A stretch of DNA of 64,000 bases. It comes from Nocardioides hwasunensis. Lineage in GTDB: Bacteria; Actinomycetota; Actinomycetes; Propionibacteriales; Nocardioidaceae. Location: assembly GCF_014779665.1 (NCBI RefSeq), contig NZ_JACXYY010000009.1:62001-126000 (forward strand), written 5' to 3'. A program made the translations under genes and the position numbers. Of this stretch, positions 42,360 to 51,503 are shown in pieces (positions within the stretch are counted from its first letter, which is position 1; each line of letters starts with the position of its first letter). Under the pieces are notes generated by a model. It saw only the letters and a list, made by a program, of their open reading frames with translations, was not told the origin of the DNA and ran no database searches.

Positions 42360-43307
42360 TCATCCGGCCCGCGAGAAGCGGGCGCCGACCTCGGCGACCT
42401 TCTCGGCCAGCTCGGGCGGCGACTCGACCACGAAGTCTGCCCCCGAGCCGGCGAGCACCATGAGCGGCCAGTCGAGGTCGTCGACGTTCATCTCCAGCAC
42501 GCAGCCCTCGCCGTCCGGGGTCACCGTGCCCCAGCGTCCGACCCGGGCGGCGAGGTCGTCGGCGGCCATCGCCAGCCGCACGCGTACGACGTGGCGCTGG
42601 GGCATCCGACGGATGCCCTGCTGCACGAAGGCGAGGGCATCGTCGGCGGGCAGGTCGCGCGGGCGGAAGCGCTGGCCGGTCGGTTCGGGTTCGGAGATCC
42701 GGTCGAGCCGGAAGCTGCGCCAGTCGGCCCGGTCGCGGTCCCACGCCACGAGGTACCACCGACGACCGAGCGAGACGAGCCGGAGCGGCTCGACCCGGCG
42801 GTGCGTCACCTCGGCCTGGCGCGCGGCGTAGTCGAAGCGCAGCAGCTCGCTGTCGCGGCAGGCCTGGGCGAGCGTGGTCAGGACGGCGGCGTCGAACGCC
42901 GGCGCCCCCTCCCACGGGCCGGGGGACTCGGTCTGGCTCGCGACGGCGTCCATCTGCCGGCGCAGTCGCGGCGGCATCAGCGACAGCACCTTGGACAGCG
43001 CCTGGACCGACCAGTCGTCCATCCCCGCGACCGCGCCGGCGGCCGCCGTACGCAAACCGACCGCGATCGCCACCGCCTCCTCGTCCTCGAGCAGCAGCGG
43101 CGGGAGCGAGCCGCCGGCCCGCAGCTGGTAGCCACCGGCGGCGCCTCGGACGGCGTCGACGGTGTAGCCGAGCTCGCGCAGCCGGTCGACGTCACGGCGC
43201 AGCGTGCGGGCGCTCACCTCGAGGCGGTCGGACAGCTCGGGCCCCGGCCAGTAGCGGTGGGTCTGCAGCAGGGACAGCAGCCTCAGCATCCGCTCGCTCG
43301 TGCTCAT
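42360..43307 (-). CDS. WYL-domain transcriptional regulator
   Basis: A 315-residue regulator with an N-terminal HTH_11 helix-turn-helix (about 1-60; LSDRLEVSARTLRRDVDRLRELGY) and a central-to-C-terminal WYL domain (about 135-310; GRRWYLVAWDRDRADWRSFRLDRI). ATG at 43307. It is divergent from a drug-type ABC transporter across 63 bp with a palindrome, so it probably controls that transporter and itself. Confidence 0.9.
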   Translation of the reverse strand: MSTSERMLRLLSLLQTHRYWPGPELSDRLEVSARTLRRDVDRLRELGYTVDAVRGAAGGYQLRAGGSLPPLLLEDEEAVAIAVGLRTAAAGAVAGMDDWSVQALSKVLSLMPPRLRRQMDAVASQTESPGPWEGAPAFDAAVLTTLAQACRDSELLRFDYAARQAEVTHRRVEPLRLVSLGRRWYLVAWDRDRADWRSFRLDRISEPEPTGQRFRPRDLPADDALAFVQQGIRRMPQRHVVRVRLAMAADDLAARVGRWGTVTPDGEGCVLEMNVDDLDWPLMVLAGSGADFVVESPPELAEKVAEVGARFSRAG

Positions 43308-43331
43308 GTCGTCCAGGTTAGTTCGCAATGC

Positions 43332-43346
43332 GGTCAGGAACTGACC
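43332..43346. promoter_or_regulatory. Candidate WYL-regulator operator
   Basis: GGTCAG and CTGACC form a perfect inverted repeat with a GAA spacer, 24 bp upstream of the ABC ATPase ATG and 24 bp upstream of the WYL start. It sits centrally in the divergent promoter region. Confidence 0.65.
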
Positions 43347-43370
43347 TGATGCTTCCCTAGCGTCACTCCC

Positions 43371-44405
43371 ATGACCCACACCACCCAGACAGGACCGGCG
43401 ATCGTGACCCGTGGCCTGACCCGCCACTTCACCTCGCACAAGCAGACCGTCGAGGCCGTCCAGGGCCTCGACCTCGAGATCGGGCAGGGCGAGCTGGTCG
43501 CCTTCCTCGGACCCAACGGGGCCGGGAAGTCCACCACGCTCCGCATGCTGACCACCCTGATCCCGCCCACGTCGGGCACGGCGAGCGTCGCCGGGCACGA
43601 CGTCGTGTCGGGCCAGCGCGACGTACGCCGGGCGATCGGCTTCGTCGGCCAGGGCAACGGCGCAGGCCACCGCCAGCTCGGCCGCGACGAGCTGATCAGC
43701 CAGGGCCGTGCCCACGGGCTCTCGCGCGCCGATGCCCGGCACCGGGCCGCGGAGCTGGTCGAGGACCTCGACCTCGACGCGGTGGCCGACCGCAAGGTCT
43801 CCACGCTGTCCGGCGGGCAGCGTCGCCGGCTCGACATCGCGATGGGGCTGGTGCACCTGCCGCGGGTGCTGTTCCTCGACGAGCCCTCCACCGGTCTGGA
43901 CCCGCAGAACCGGATCAACCTCCAGGAGCTGATCCAGCGCCTGCACGCCGAGAGCGGCAGCACCGTCGTGCTGACCACCCACTACCTCGAGGAGGCCGAC
44001 GCCCTCGCCGGGCGCGTGATCGTGGTCGACCACGGCCGGATGATCGCCGACGACACCGCCGCCCGCCTCAAGAGCAGGCTGGGCGACCTGGTCCGCCTCG
44101 GTTTCGACTCGGCCACCGAGGCTGCGCGCGCCGCCGCGCGACTGTCGCGGGTGCCTGACGCGCGCGTGGACGTGACTGTTGCGTCGGTGGACCTGCGGGT
44201 CAAGGACGGCTCCACCCTCGTCGGCGGGCTCCTGGCCGACCTGGCCGCGGACGGCGTGCCCCCGACGCGGGTGGAGGTCGCCCGCCCGACCCTCGACGAC
44301 GTCTTCCTCGACCTGACCGGTCGCAGCCTGCGCGAGACCCAGCAGTCCCCCACCGACGAGGCGGACACCGACTCCGCCCGGACCGAGAGCGAGGTCGCAG
44401 CATGA
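43371..44405 (+). CDS. ABC transporter ATPase (DrrA-type)
   Basis: A 344-residue ABC ATPase of the daunorubicin-resistance/ABC-2 export group. Walker A GPNGAGKST is near 49-57, signature LSGGQRRRLD near 147, Walker B VLFLDEPSTGLDP near 167, H-loop LTTHYLEEAD near 205. The C-terminal 100 residues form the regulatory extension typical of DrrA proteins. Its stop overlaps the permease start by four bases. It probably exports a hydrophobic compound. Confidence 0.93.
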   Translation: MTHTTQTGPAIVTRGLTRHFTSHKQTVEAVQGLDLEIGQGELVAFLGPNGAGKSTTLRMLTTLIPPTSGTASVAGHDVVSGQRDVRRAIGFVGQGNGAGHRQLGRDELISQGRAHGLSRADARHRAAELVEDLDLDAVADRKVSTLSGGQRRRLDIAMGLVHLPRVLFLDEPSTGLDPQNRINLQELIQRLHAESGSTVVLTTHYLEEADALAGRVIVVDHGRMIADDTAARLKSRLGDLVRLGFDSATEAARAAARLSRVPDARVDVTVASVDLRVKDGSTLVGGLLADLAADGVPPTRVEVARPTLDDVFLDLTGRSLRETQQSPTDEADTDSARTESEVAA

Positions 44406-45148
44406 GCACCTTCGTCAACGACACCGTCAACGTGATGAGCCGCGAGCTCAAGCCGGTCTGGCGCGAGCCGATGGCCGTCGTGTTCGCGATGATCCAGCCA
44501 CTCGTCTTCCTCGGGCTGTTCGCGCCCCTGCTGCCGGAGATGGCGACCGGGTCGGCGCTGCAGTGGTTCGTGCCCGGCATCGTGGCGATGACCGCCCTGA
44601 TGGGCGCGTCCTTCACCGGTGCCAACCTGATGGAGGAGATGCAGTCCGGCTCGCACGAGCGCCAGCTGGTCTCGCCGCTCGGCCGTCCGGCGCTGCTCGT
44701 CGGCCGTGCGCTCAAGGAGGTCGTCCCGATGCTGATGCAGGTCGCGATCATCGTCGCGGTCGTGACGCCGTTCAGCTTCGACCTGCACCTGCCGGGCGTC
44801 CTGGTGGCGGCGCTCGTGCTGTCGCTCTTCAGCATCGGCGTCGGGGCTCTGTCCTTCGCGCTGGCGCTGGCGTCGAAGGGTCAGGACTGGATGTTCTGGA
44901 CCATCCAGCAGACGCTGCTCTTCCCGACGCTGCTGACCGCCGGCGTGCTGCTGCCGGTCGACGGGGCGCCCCGCTGGCTCGAGGTCGTCTCGATGCTCAA
45001 CCCGATGACGTACGTCGTCGACGCCACCCGCGCACTCTTCGCCGGCGCCTGGCCGGCCGACGTCGTCCTGCAGGGGGTGGCGGGTGCAGCCGTCGTCGCG
45101 GCTCTCGGGCTCGTGGTCGGCGTGCGGGCGATGCGTCGCTCGAGCTGA
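44402..45148 (+). CDS. ABC-2 type transporter permease
   Basis: A 248-residue membrane protein with six hydrophobic segments, the partner of the preceding ATPase. The block GVLLPVDGAPRWLEVVSMLNPMTYVVDATR is the ABC-2 signature found in DrrB-like permeases. The start overlaps the ATPase stop (ATGA). The pair forms a half-type exporter in the cytoplasmic membrane. Confidence 0.92.
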   Translation: MSTFVNDTVNVMSRELKPVWREPMAVVFAMIQPLVFLGLFAPLLPEMATGSALQWFVPGIVAMTALMGASFTGANLMEEMQSGSHERQLVSPLGRPALLVGRALKEVVPMLMQVAIIVAVVTPFSFDLHLPGVLVAALVLSLFSIGVGALSFALALASKGQDWMFWTIQQTLLFPTLLTAGVLLPVDGAPRWLEVVSMLNPMTYVVDATRALFAGAWPADVVLQGVAGAAVVAALGLVVGVRAMRRSS

Positions 45149-45157
45149 CGCACCGCT

Positions 45158-45183
45158 GGTCGAGCGGCGCCTGCCGCTCGACC
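45158..45183. terminator. Hairpin terminator between convergent genes
   Basis: GGTCGAGCGGC and GCCGCTCGACC form a perfect 11-bp stem with a GCCT loop, 9 bp after the permease stop and 24 bp before the end of the convergent GH18 gene. Confidence 0.82.
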
Positions 45184-45206
45184 GGCGTCTCGCTCGCCGG
45201 TCGGGG

Positions 45207-46217
45207 TCACTCCTCGTAGACGTCCAGGGGGCCCATCGAGCCGAGGCGCCAGATCGCGGTCCCGCGCAGGCCGTAGGACTGCGCCATCGAGACCCGGTTG
45301 CCGTAGGCCGTCATGTCGGACCACCACACCTCTCGACCGCCGGGGAGCATGGCCTTCCACTCCGCGGCCTGCATGCTCCACAGCTTCGTGCCCCCTGCGC
45401 GGGCGACGAGGTTGTCGGCGGCCTTGACGGTCAAGGTGCGACCGGAGCCGTCCGGTCGCCACACGTAGCCGTAGCCCGCGACGCCGAGGTCGAGCTTGTC
45501 CGCCGGGACCAGCTCGAGCGCGGCTTCGAGGCACCACCTGACCCACCGCAGGCCGCCGATCGGGCCCGGTCCGGACCAGCCGGGGCCGTGCTGGTCGTAG
45601 GCCATCAGCTGGATCGCGTCGACCACCTCGGCGAGCTCGGCCATCCGATATCCCCGGTCGAGGTACGCCGACGGGGTGCTGGACGCCGAGACGTCGATCG
45701 TGATCGACGAGGTGGCCGGCAGCCGCTCTCTGAGGGTCTTCACGAAGGTGACCAGGCCGCGCGAGTCACGGCGCCGCACCAGCTCCAGGTCCACGTTGAC
45801 GCCGTCCCATCCACCGGCCACGACGAGGGTGGCGAGACGGTCGGCGACGCCGTCGATGTTCGCCCGGCTCGAGAGCAGCGCGGAGAGGGCATCCGGGTCG
45901 AAGCCACCGAGGCGGTCGCTGTAGTTGCCGACGAGGAGCTCGGCCCGCAGTCCCTCCTCGTGGGCGACCTCGACGAGCCGCAGCGTCCGCGGGTCGGGGT
46001 CGGTCGTCCAGCGGCCGCTGGGCTTCAGCGAGACCGCGGCGACGGTGAGCGTGGTCAGCAGGTCGGCGTCACGTCGCACGATCGCCGGGCGGGTGCTGGG
46101 CAGCGCGTAGCCGGTGACGGCCGTCCCGTCCGGTGCCCGCCGCTCGGTCGCGGGCGCCGCACCCGCCGGCATCGGCGCGAGGAGGAGCAGGACCAGGGTC
46201 GCGATCGTCGTACGCAC
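45207..46217 (-). CDS. Secreted GH18 glycosidase-like protein
   Basis: A 336-residue protein with a signal peptide (about 1-21, ending AGAAPA) and a GH18 barrel of the spore-germination YaaH/SleL type. The catalytic motif is WDGVNVDLELV, giving the DxxDxDxE-like pattern with Glu as acid; the first Asp position is shifted or changed (DGVNVDLE). The downstream strand block IQLMAYDQHG and the C-terminal GLRGTAIWRLG are typical. It probably cleaves peptidoglycan or chitin-like N-acetylglucosamine polymers outside the cell. Its promoter must lie within about 100 bp that also hold a 78-nt hairpin. Confidence 0.85.
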   Translation of the reverse strand: MRTTIATLVLLLLAPMPAGAAPATERRAPDGTAVTGYALPSTRPAIVRRDADLLTTLTVAAVSLKPSGRWTTDPDPRTLRLVEVAHEEGLRAELLVGNYSDRLGGFDPDALSALLSSRANIDGVADRLATLVVAGGWDGVNVDLELVRRRDSRGLVTFVKTLRERLPATSSITIDVSASSTPSAYLDRGYRMAELAEVVDAIQLMAYDQHGPGWSGPGPIGGLRWVRWCLEAALELVPADKLDLGVAGYGYVWRPDGSGRTLTVKAADNLVARAGGTKLWSMQAAEWKAMLPGGREVWWSDMTAYGNRVSMAQSYGLRGTAIWRLGSMGPLDVYEE

Positions 46218-46238
46218 GAGGTGAGTCTGCCCCGAACG

Positions 46239-46316
46239 CGCTGTAACGCCGGGTTAGTTGCTGTACCCACCCTGATGTATCGGGGTGGGTACAGGCACTA
46301 ACCCGGCGTTACAGCG
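46239..46316. terminator. Very long inverted repeat after purL
   Basis: Two 34-nt arms (46239-46272 and 46283-46316) pair with two central mismatches. The outer part is CGCTGTAACGCCGGGTTAGT with its complement, the inner part TGTACCCACC with GGTGGGTACA. It begins 6 nt after the purL stop on the transcribed strand, so termination is likely, but it also occupies the upstream region of the GH18 gene. Confidence 0.75.
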
Positions 46317-46321
46317 GCGGG

Positions 46322-48640
46322 TCAGGAGCCGAGGACGGCGGGAAGCGTCGCTCGCCAGGAAGCTTCCGCCTCGGCGACCGGCAGGTCGAAGGCGCCCTCC
46401 ACCGAGATCGTGTCTCCTCCGGTGCGCCCGATCGGCGTGAGGGGTACGCCGTGCTGCTGGGCGAGCGCGACCAGGGCGTCGGCCTGCTCGTCGGTGACCG
46501 TGACCAGCACCCGGGCTGCCGACTCGGAGAAGAGGGCCACGAAGGGGTCGTCGGCGACAGAGGCCAGCGCGACCGAGACACCGACGCCGGCAGCGAAGCT
46601 CGACTCGGCGAGCGCCTGGGCGAGGCCGCCTTCGGAGAGGTCGTGGGCGCTGGTGACGACGCCGTCGCGCGAGACGTCCTGGAGCAGCGAGGCGAGCGCC
46701 TGCTCGGCGGCGAGGTCGAGGCGGGGCGGGAGGCCGCCGAGGTGGCCGTGCACGACGTGGGCCCACTCCGAACCGGAGAGCTCGTCGCGGGTCTCACCGA
46801 GCAGGAACACCCGCTCGTCCGCCGCGCGGAACCCGGTCGGCGTACGACGCGTGACGTCCTCGATCACACCCAGCACCGCGACGACCGGGGTCGGCAGGAT
46901 CGCCGTCTCGCCCGTCTGGTTGTAGAGGCTGACGTTGCCACCGGTGACCGGGATGCCGAGCTCGAGGCAGGCGTCCTTCAGGCCGCGGCACGCCTCGGCA
47001 AACTGCCACATCACGGCCGGGTCCTCCGGCGAGCCGAAGTTGAGGCAGTCGGAGACCGCGAGCGGGCGGGCGCCGCCGGTCGAGACGTTGCGGAACGCCT
47101 CGGCCAGCGCGAGCTGGGCGCCGGTGTAGGGGTCGAGCTTGGCGAAGCGACCGTTGCAGTCGGTGGCCACGGAGACGCCGAGGTTGGTGTCGGCGTCGAC
47201 GCGCACCATGCCGGAGTCGGCGGGCTGCGACAGGACGGTGTTGCCCTGGACGTAGCGGTCGTACTGGTCGGTGATCCACGACTTGTCGGCGAGGTTCGGC
47301 GAGGCGACGAGCTGGAGCAGGGTCGCTCGCAGCTCCTCGCCCGACGCCGGTCGCGGCAGGCGCGAGGCGTCGTCGGCCTGCAACTCGTCCTGCCAGTCGG
47401 GGCGGGCGAACGGGCGCTGGTAGGTCGGGCCGTCGTGCGCCACGGACCGCGGGGGCACGTCGACGACGCGCTCGCCGTGCCAGTCGATGTGGAGTCGGCC
47501 GGTGTCGGTCACCTCGCCGACGACGACGGCCTCGACGTCCCACTTCTCGCAGATCGCCATGAAGGCCTCGACGTCGCCGGGCTCGACGACGGCCATCATC
47601 CGCTCCTGCGACTCGCTCATGAGGATCTCTTCGGGAGCGAGCGTGGAGTCGCGCAGCGGGACCCGGTCGAGCTCGACGTGCATGCCGCCGTCGCCGGCCG
47701 AGGCGAGCTCGGAGGTCGCGCAGGAGAGGCCGGCGCCGCCGAGGTCCTGGATGCCGGCGATCACGCCGGCGGCGAAGAGCTCGAGGGTGCACTCGATGAG
47801 CAGCTTCTCCATGAAGGGGTCGCCGACCTGGACGCTCGGGCGCTTGGCCGGGCCGCCCTCGTCGAAGGTCTCGCTCGCCAGCACCGACACCCCGCCGATG
47901 CCGTCGCCGCCGGTGCGGGCGCCGTAGAGCACGACCTGGTTGCCCGTGCCGGAGGCGTTGGCGAGGTGGAGGTCCTCGTGGCGGAGCACGCCGACGCAGA
48001 GCGCGTTGACGAGCGGGTTGCCGGCGTAGGTCTCGTCGAAGACGGCCTCGCCGCCGATGTTGGGCAGGCCGAGGCAGTTGCCGTAGCCGCCGACGCCGGC
48101 CACGATCCCGGGCAGCACCCGGGCGGTGTCGGGCGCGTCGAGCGGGCCGAAGCGCAGCGGGTCCATCACGGCGACCGGGCGCGCGCCCATCGCGAGGATG
48201 TCGCGGACGATGCCGCCGACGCCGGTCGCGGCACCCTGGTAGGGCTCGACGAACGACGGGTGGTTGTGGCTCTCGACCTTGAAGGTCACCGCGTAGCCCT
48301 GGCCGATGTCGAGCACGCCGGCGTTCTCGCCGATGCCGGCGAGCATCTTGCCGACCGGCGTCTCCTGCGGGATCTCGGAGAACTGCTTCAGGTGCACCTT
48401 GGTCGACTTGTAGGAGCAGTGCTCGCTCCACATGACGGAGTACATCGCCAGCTCCGAGCTGGTCGGGCGGCGCCCGAGGATCTCGCGGATCCGGGCGTAC
48501 TCGTCCGTCTTGAGCCCGAGCTCGGCCCACGGCTGCTCACGCTCGGCGTCGGCCGAGGCGATCGCGACCGTGTCGAGGGTGCCGGTCGCGCCGGACGTGG
48601 TCAGTGACGTGGATGACTGCGGGGCGCTCGTGTCGGGCAC
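46322..48640 (-). CDS. purL: Phosphoribosylformylglycinamidine synthase subunit PurL
   Basis: A 772-residue small-type PurL that makes FGAM from FGAR with ammonia passed from PurQ, in a complex with PurS. Signature blocks: YSVMWSEHCSYKSTK, ESHNHPSFVEPYQGAATG, GGEAVFDETYAGNP, and in the second half GGNVSLYNQTG and DLSEGGLAQALAES. GTG start at 48640. purQ and purS lie 5 kb away on the same strand, not adjacent as is common, with the WXG-like and DUF1906 genes between them. Confidence 0.96.
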   Translation of the reverse strand: MPDTSAPQSSTSLTTSGATGTLDTVAIASADAEREQPWAELGLKTDEYARIREILGRRPTSSELAMYSVMWSEHCSYKSTKVHLKQFSEIPQETPVGKMLAGIGENAGVLDIGQGYAVTFKVESHNHPSFVEPYQGAATGVGGIVRDILAMGARPVAVMDPLRFGPLDAPDTARVLPGIVAGVGGYGNCLGLPNIGGEAVFDETYAGNPLVNALCVGVLRHEDLHLANASGTGNQVVLYGARTGGDGIGGVSVLASETFDEGGPAKRPSVQVGDPFMEKLLIECTLELFAAGVIAGIQDLGGAGLSCATSELASAGDGGMHVELDRVPLRDSTLAPEEILMSESQERMMAVVEPGDVEAFMAICEKWDVEAVVVGEVTDTGRLHIDWHGERVVDVPPRSVAHDGPTYQRPFARPDWQDELQADDASRLPRPASGEELRATLLQLVASPNLADKSWITDQYDRYVQGNTVLSQPADSGMVRVDADTNLGVSVATDCNGRFAKLDPYTGAQLALAEAFRNVSTGGARPLAVSDCLNFGSPEDPAVMWQFAEACRGLKDACLELGIPVTGGNVSLYNQTGETAILPTPVVAVLGVIEDVTRRTPTGFRAADERVFLLGETRDELSGSEWAHVVHGHLGGLPPRLDLAAEQALASLLQDVSRDGVVTSAHDLSEGGLAQALAESSFAAGVGVSVALASVADDPFVALFSESAARVLVTVTDEQADALVALAQQHGVPLTPIGRTGGDTISVEGAFDLPVAEAEASWRATLPAVLGS

Positions 48641-48649
48641 GGCGTCAAT

Positions 48650-49864
48650 CTACCGGCGGGCGTCGCCACCGCCGGATCGGGTCTCGGCGCTCGTCGCACC
48701 GGGCTGCGCGGCGACCTCGTCGACGCGCGGGTCGGCGTCCGGATCGCTCACCGGCTCGGCGTCGTCCTGCTCCCGGTCGGAGCCGACCACCACGTCCTCG
48801 CTCGGCACGCCGTCGTCGTGCTCGTCCCGCTCCTTCTTCTCCTTCTCACGCTCGGCCTTGCGGGCGGCACGCTCGGCCCGCTTCTCCTCGATCGCCGCAC
48901 GCTTGGCGTCCTTGGCCGCTGCCTTCTCGCGCGCGACGCGGGCGGCGTCGTCCTCGGACGACTGGCCCTGGAGCTTCGGGGTGGGCAGCCGGGCCGGGCC
49001 GGAGCGGCCGCTGGCCATGCCACGCGACATCGTCCCGGCGCGGGCTGCCATCCCGCCCGCACCCATGCCGCCGACGGGAGGCACGGTGCCGGGGCTCTTC
49101 TTCTCGCCGCCGCGGCGGCGCCCGAGCATGCTCGCCGCACTCGCCGCGACGGGCGCCAGACCGCCCACCGCGAGCCCGGTGAGGTCGGGCACGGAGACCG
49201 AGACGGGGGCGATCGGGCCGAGCGCCGCTGCGGCACCCGCGCCGGCGCCTGCCTGCGCCGAGCCGGGGACCGAGGTCGACGGCGGCGCGATCGTGCCGAC
49301 GCCCGAGACCTCGTCCTGCGACGCGACGCCGCCCTGGGGGAAGTAGCCCCCCGCGAGGGTCATGAGGCTGGTGCGCACCGTCACGAGCTCGGCGCGCGCG
49401 CTGCGCAGCCGGGCGCCCTCCTGGTCGAGTGAGAGGTTGAGCCGGCGGCGGATGTCGTCGGCCTCCTGCTGTCCGGCGTCGACCGTGGTGCGCTCGTCGT
49501 CCTCCGACGGCCTGAAGACGAGGTAGCGCGACTCGCCGACCGACTCGTGCGGGACCATCGCGACCTTGGTCCACGACTGGTCGAGCTCCTTCTGCGAGGC
49601 CGTCATGATGGCGCTGATCGCGCGCAGGCACCCGGAGATCTGGATCGCGAGGGTGGTGAAGCGGTCGAGGTTGTCGAGCACCTGGCGCCGGTGCCGGTCG
49701 TAGCTCTCCGCCGCCTCGGCGTCCCAGCCCTCGGTGGCGCGGCGTGCGGCGACGACGATCTCGTCGCCACGCCGCCTCATCACGGCTCCGATGTCGTCCC
49801 ACCGCGCGGCCGCCGCCTCGAGCGGCAGCACGTCGGCGCGGAGCTCCCACGGATTGGCCGGCAC
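48650..49864 (-). CDS. WXG100-like protein with charged coiled-coil tail
   Basis: A 404-residue protein. The N-terminal 110 residues form a helical hairpin with a WxA turn (GWDAEAAESYD, W47) like WXG100/ESAT-6 proteins. A second helical segment ends near 170, followed by an Ala/Gly/Pro-rich region and a highly charged helix (KAAAKDAKRAAIEEKRAERA onward, about 310-350). No signal peptide or membrane segment is seen. GTG at 49864 has GAGGGG upstream. The 117-aa gene ends 1 bp before it. Export by a type VII system is possible, but no EccC ATPase is in the window. Confidence 0.65.
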   Translation of the reverse strand: MPANPWELRADVLPLEAAAARWDDIGAVMRRRGDEIVVAARRATEGWDAEAAESYDRHRRQVLDNLDRFTTLAIQISGCLRAISAIMTASQKELDQSWTKVAMVPHESVGESRYLVFRPSEDDERTTVDAGQQEADDIRRRLNLSLDQEGARLRSARAELVTVRTSLMTLAGGYFPQGGVASQDEVSGVGTIAPPSTSVPGSAQAGAGAGAAAALGPIAPVSVSVPDLTGLAVGGLAPVAASAASMLGRRRGGEKKSPGTVPPVGGMGAGGMAARAGTMSRGMASGRSGPARLPTPKLQGQSSEDDAARVAREKAAAKDAKRAAIEEKRAERAARKAEREKEKKERDEHDDGVPSEDVVVGSDREQDDAEPVSDPDADPRVDEVAAQPGATSAETRSGGGDARR

Positions 49865-49865
49865 G

Positions 49866-50219
49866 TCAGCGACCCCTCTCGTCACCTGGCGCCGACTGCC
49901 AGCCGCTGCCCACCTGGTGGGCCGCACGGTCGAGCTCACCGGCCACCCGGTCGTCGGCCTGCACCGCGTCGTGCGCCGCATCGACCAGACCGCTGACACC
50001 GCTCGCGAGCGCCTCGCCGAGTGCCGCCAGCGTCTCGCCCGCGTCGGTCAGCGAGTCGGCGTACGCCGTGGCGATCCCGCGCGTGCCGGTGGCGTCGCCC
50101 AGCAGGTCGCAGGCGCGGCTCAGGTCGTCGAAGGCCGCCGTCCAGTCCTCCCTCATCGCGATGAGGGTCTGCTCGGAGGACTCGGCGAGCTCGACCAACC
50201 TGGTCGGCTCGACCTGCAT
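49866..50219 (-). CDS. Small WXG100-like helical protein
   Basis: A 117-residue all-helical protein. W26 in MREDWTAAFDDL and the Ala/Asp-rich helices suggest an ESAT-6/WXG100-like hairpin, though a clear WxG turn is missing. ATG at 50219 gives a typical length; GTG at 50246 is an alternative. It is 1 bp from the 404-aa gene, suggesting that the two proteins are coupled and may form a heterodimer. It is divergent from the next WXG protein. Confidence 0.55.
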   Translation of the reverse strand: MQVEPTRLVELAESSEQTLIAMREDWTAAFDDLSRACDLLGDATGTRGIATAYADSLTDAGETLAALGEALASGVSGLVDAAHDAVQADDRVAGELDRAAHQVGSGWQSAPGDERGR

Positions 50220-50408
50220 CAGGGGCCGGTATCCGCTTCCGCTCACCTGGTCGCCATACCCGGAAGGCCTGTGGCCAAACACGTCGTCGTCGCCTGTGGA
50301 CGACGTGCGCGGCGGAACGTTCCGGTCCACCGATCGCCGACCCGCCGGTTTCGCCCCGTGCGGTTCGGGGAACGGAGCAGTCACACCCCGCCTCGCCAAG
50401 GAGCTGCG

Positions 50409-51494
50409 ATGAATGCCGTGATGACCGTCGACCTCTCGGAACTCGACGCCTGGTCCGCCCAGGTCCAGCGCGCGAGCGACGACCTCACCGGCATCGCCCG
50501 CAACGGCGGCAGCAGCCTCGTCCAGACCGACTTCGGGCCGATCCTCGAGACGATGATGGGCGCGTACAACTCGCTCCTCCCGTCGGTCAACCAGTCCCTC
50601 GAGGACAACGGCACCGGCATGCGCGACCATGCGGAGGCCCTGCGCGCGACCGCCCGCGACTTCACGCTCACCGAGGACGGCATCGTCCGCCGCCACAACG
50701 CCCACGCCTTCGACGGGCGCAACGGGTCGAGCAACTACTTCGACGTCGCCGACACCACGATCCGGCGGGCGGCGCCGACCGAGAGCGAGCTGCCACGGAT
50801 CAGCTTCGGCTTCCCCTACGACACCGTGTGCGACCTGGTCCGCATGCTCACCGGCTTCGACATCCGAGCCGAGCTCGCCGAGAAGATCGGCGGCGACGTG
50901 GTCAGCGCCTCGGGCCAGGGCTCGTCCTTCGGCAGCCTCGGCACCTCGATGAAGGGTGTCGCGGCCAACCTCCAGAGCGGCGGGCAGACCATCACGAACA
51001 CCTGGCAGGGCTCCACCTCCGACGCGGCCATCAAGCAGATCGGCACGTGGGTGGGCTCGCTCAACACGCAGGCCGGCCAGCTGGTGCAGATGGGCCAGAG
51101 CATCATCCAGATCTGTCGCGACGCCTGGCAGACCGCGATGTCGGTGGTGCAGTGCGTGAAGGCGGCCGTGCAGACGGTCTCCTCGGCACTCGCCACGATG
51201 AGCATCCCGGGCATCGGCTGGGCCCGCGTCGTGCAGGCGGTCTTCCAGGCCTTCCAGGCCGTGATGAAGGCCTACCAGGCCATCATGAAGTTCATCAACA
51301 TCCTCAAGCAGGTCACGTCCCTCATCGAGACGGTCAAGAACTTCTTCGACGGAGACAAGGCTCCGGTCTCCACGCCCACCGCACCGACCGCGACCGGCGC
51401 GCCCACCAGCGTGATCCGCGACCCGGGCTCGGTCGCCACGCCGACCGTCGGCCAGAAGCCCGCGGCCCCGGTGGCGCCGGCCGCCACGGCATAA
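50409..51494 (+). CDS. WXG100-domain protein with long C-terminal region
   Basis: A 361-residue protein. An N-terminal helical region (about 1-100) is followed by a WXG hairpin around TWQGSTSDAA (W199-Q-G201), then an amphipathic, Gln/Ala-rich region (about 245-345; VFQAFQAVMKAYQAIMKFI) and a Pro/Thr-rich tail. It resembles type VII secretion substrates of the LXG/WXG kind in layout, but no toxin domain is recognised. ATG at 50409 has AAGGAG 6 nt upstream. The acidic 135-aa gene follows after 9 bp. Confidence 0.7.
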   Translation: MNAVMTVDLSELDAWSAQVQRASDDLTGIARNGGSSLVQTDFGPILETMMGAYNSLLPSVNQSLEDNGTGMRDHAEALRATARDFTLTEDGIVRRHNAHAFDGRNGSSNYFDVADTTIRRAAPTESELPRISFGFPYDTVCDLVRMLTGFDIRAELAEKIGGDVVSASGQGSSFGSLGTSMKGVAANLQSGGQTITNTWQGSTSDAAIKQIGTWVGSLNTQAGQLVQMGQSIIQICRDAWQTAMSVVQCVKAAVQTVSSALATMSIPGIGWARVVQAVFQAFQAVMKAYQAIMKFINILKQVTSLIETVKNFFDGDKAPVSTPTAPTATGAPTSVIRDPGSVATPTVGQKPAAPVAPAATA

Positions 51495-51503
51495 TCGCGC
51501 CCC

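Noticed and set aside
46239..46316. Insertion-sequence end or attachment site
   Set aside because: No transposase or integrase is nearby and no target duplication is seen; a terminator explains the position after purL.
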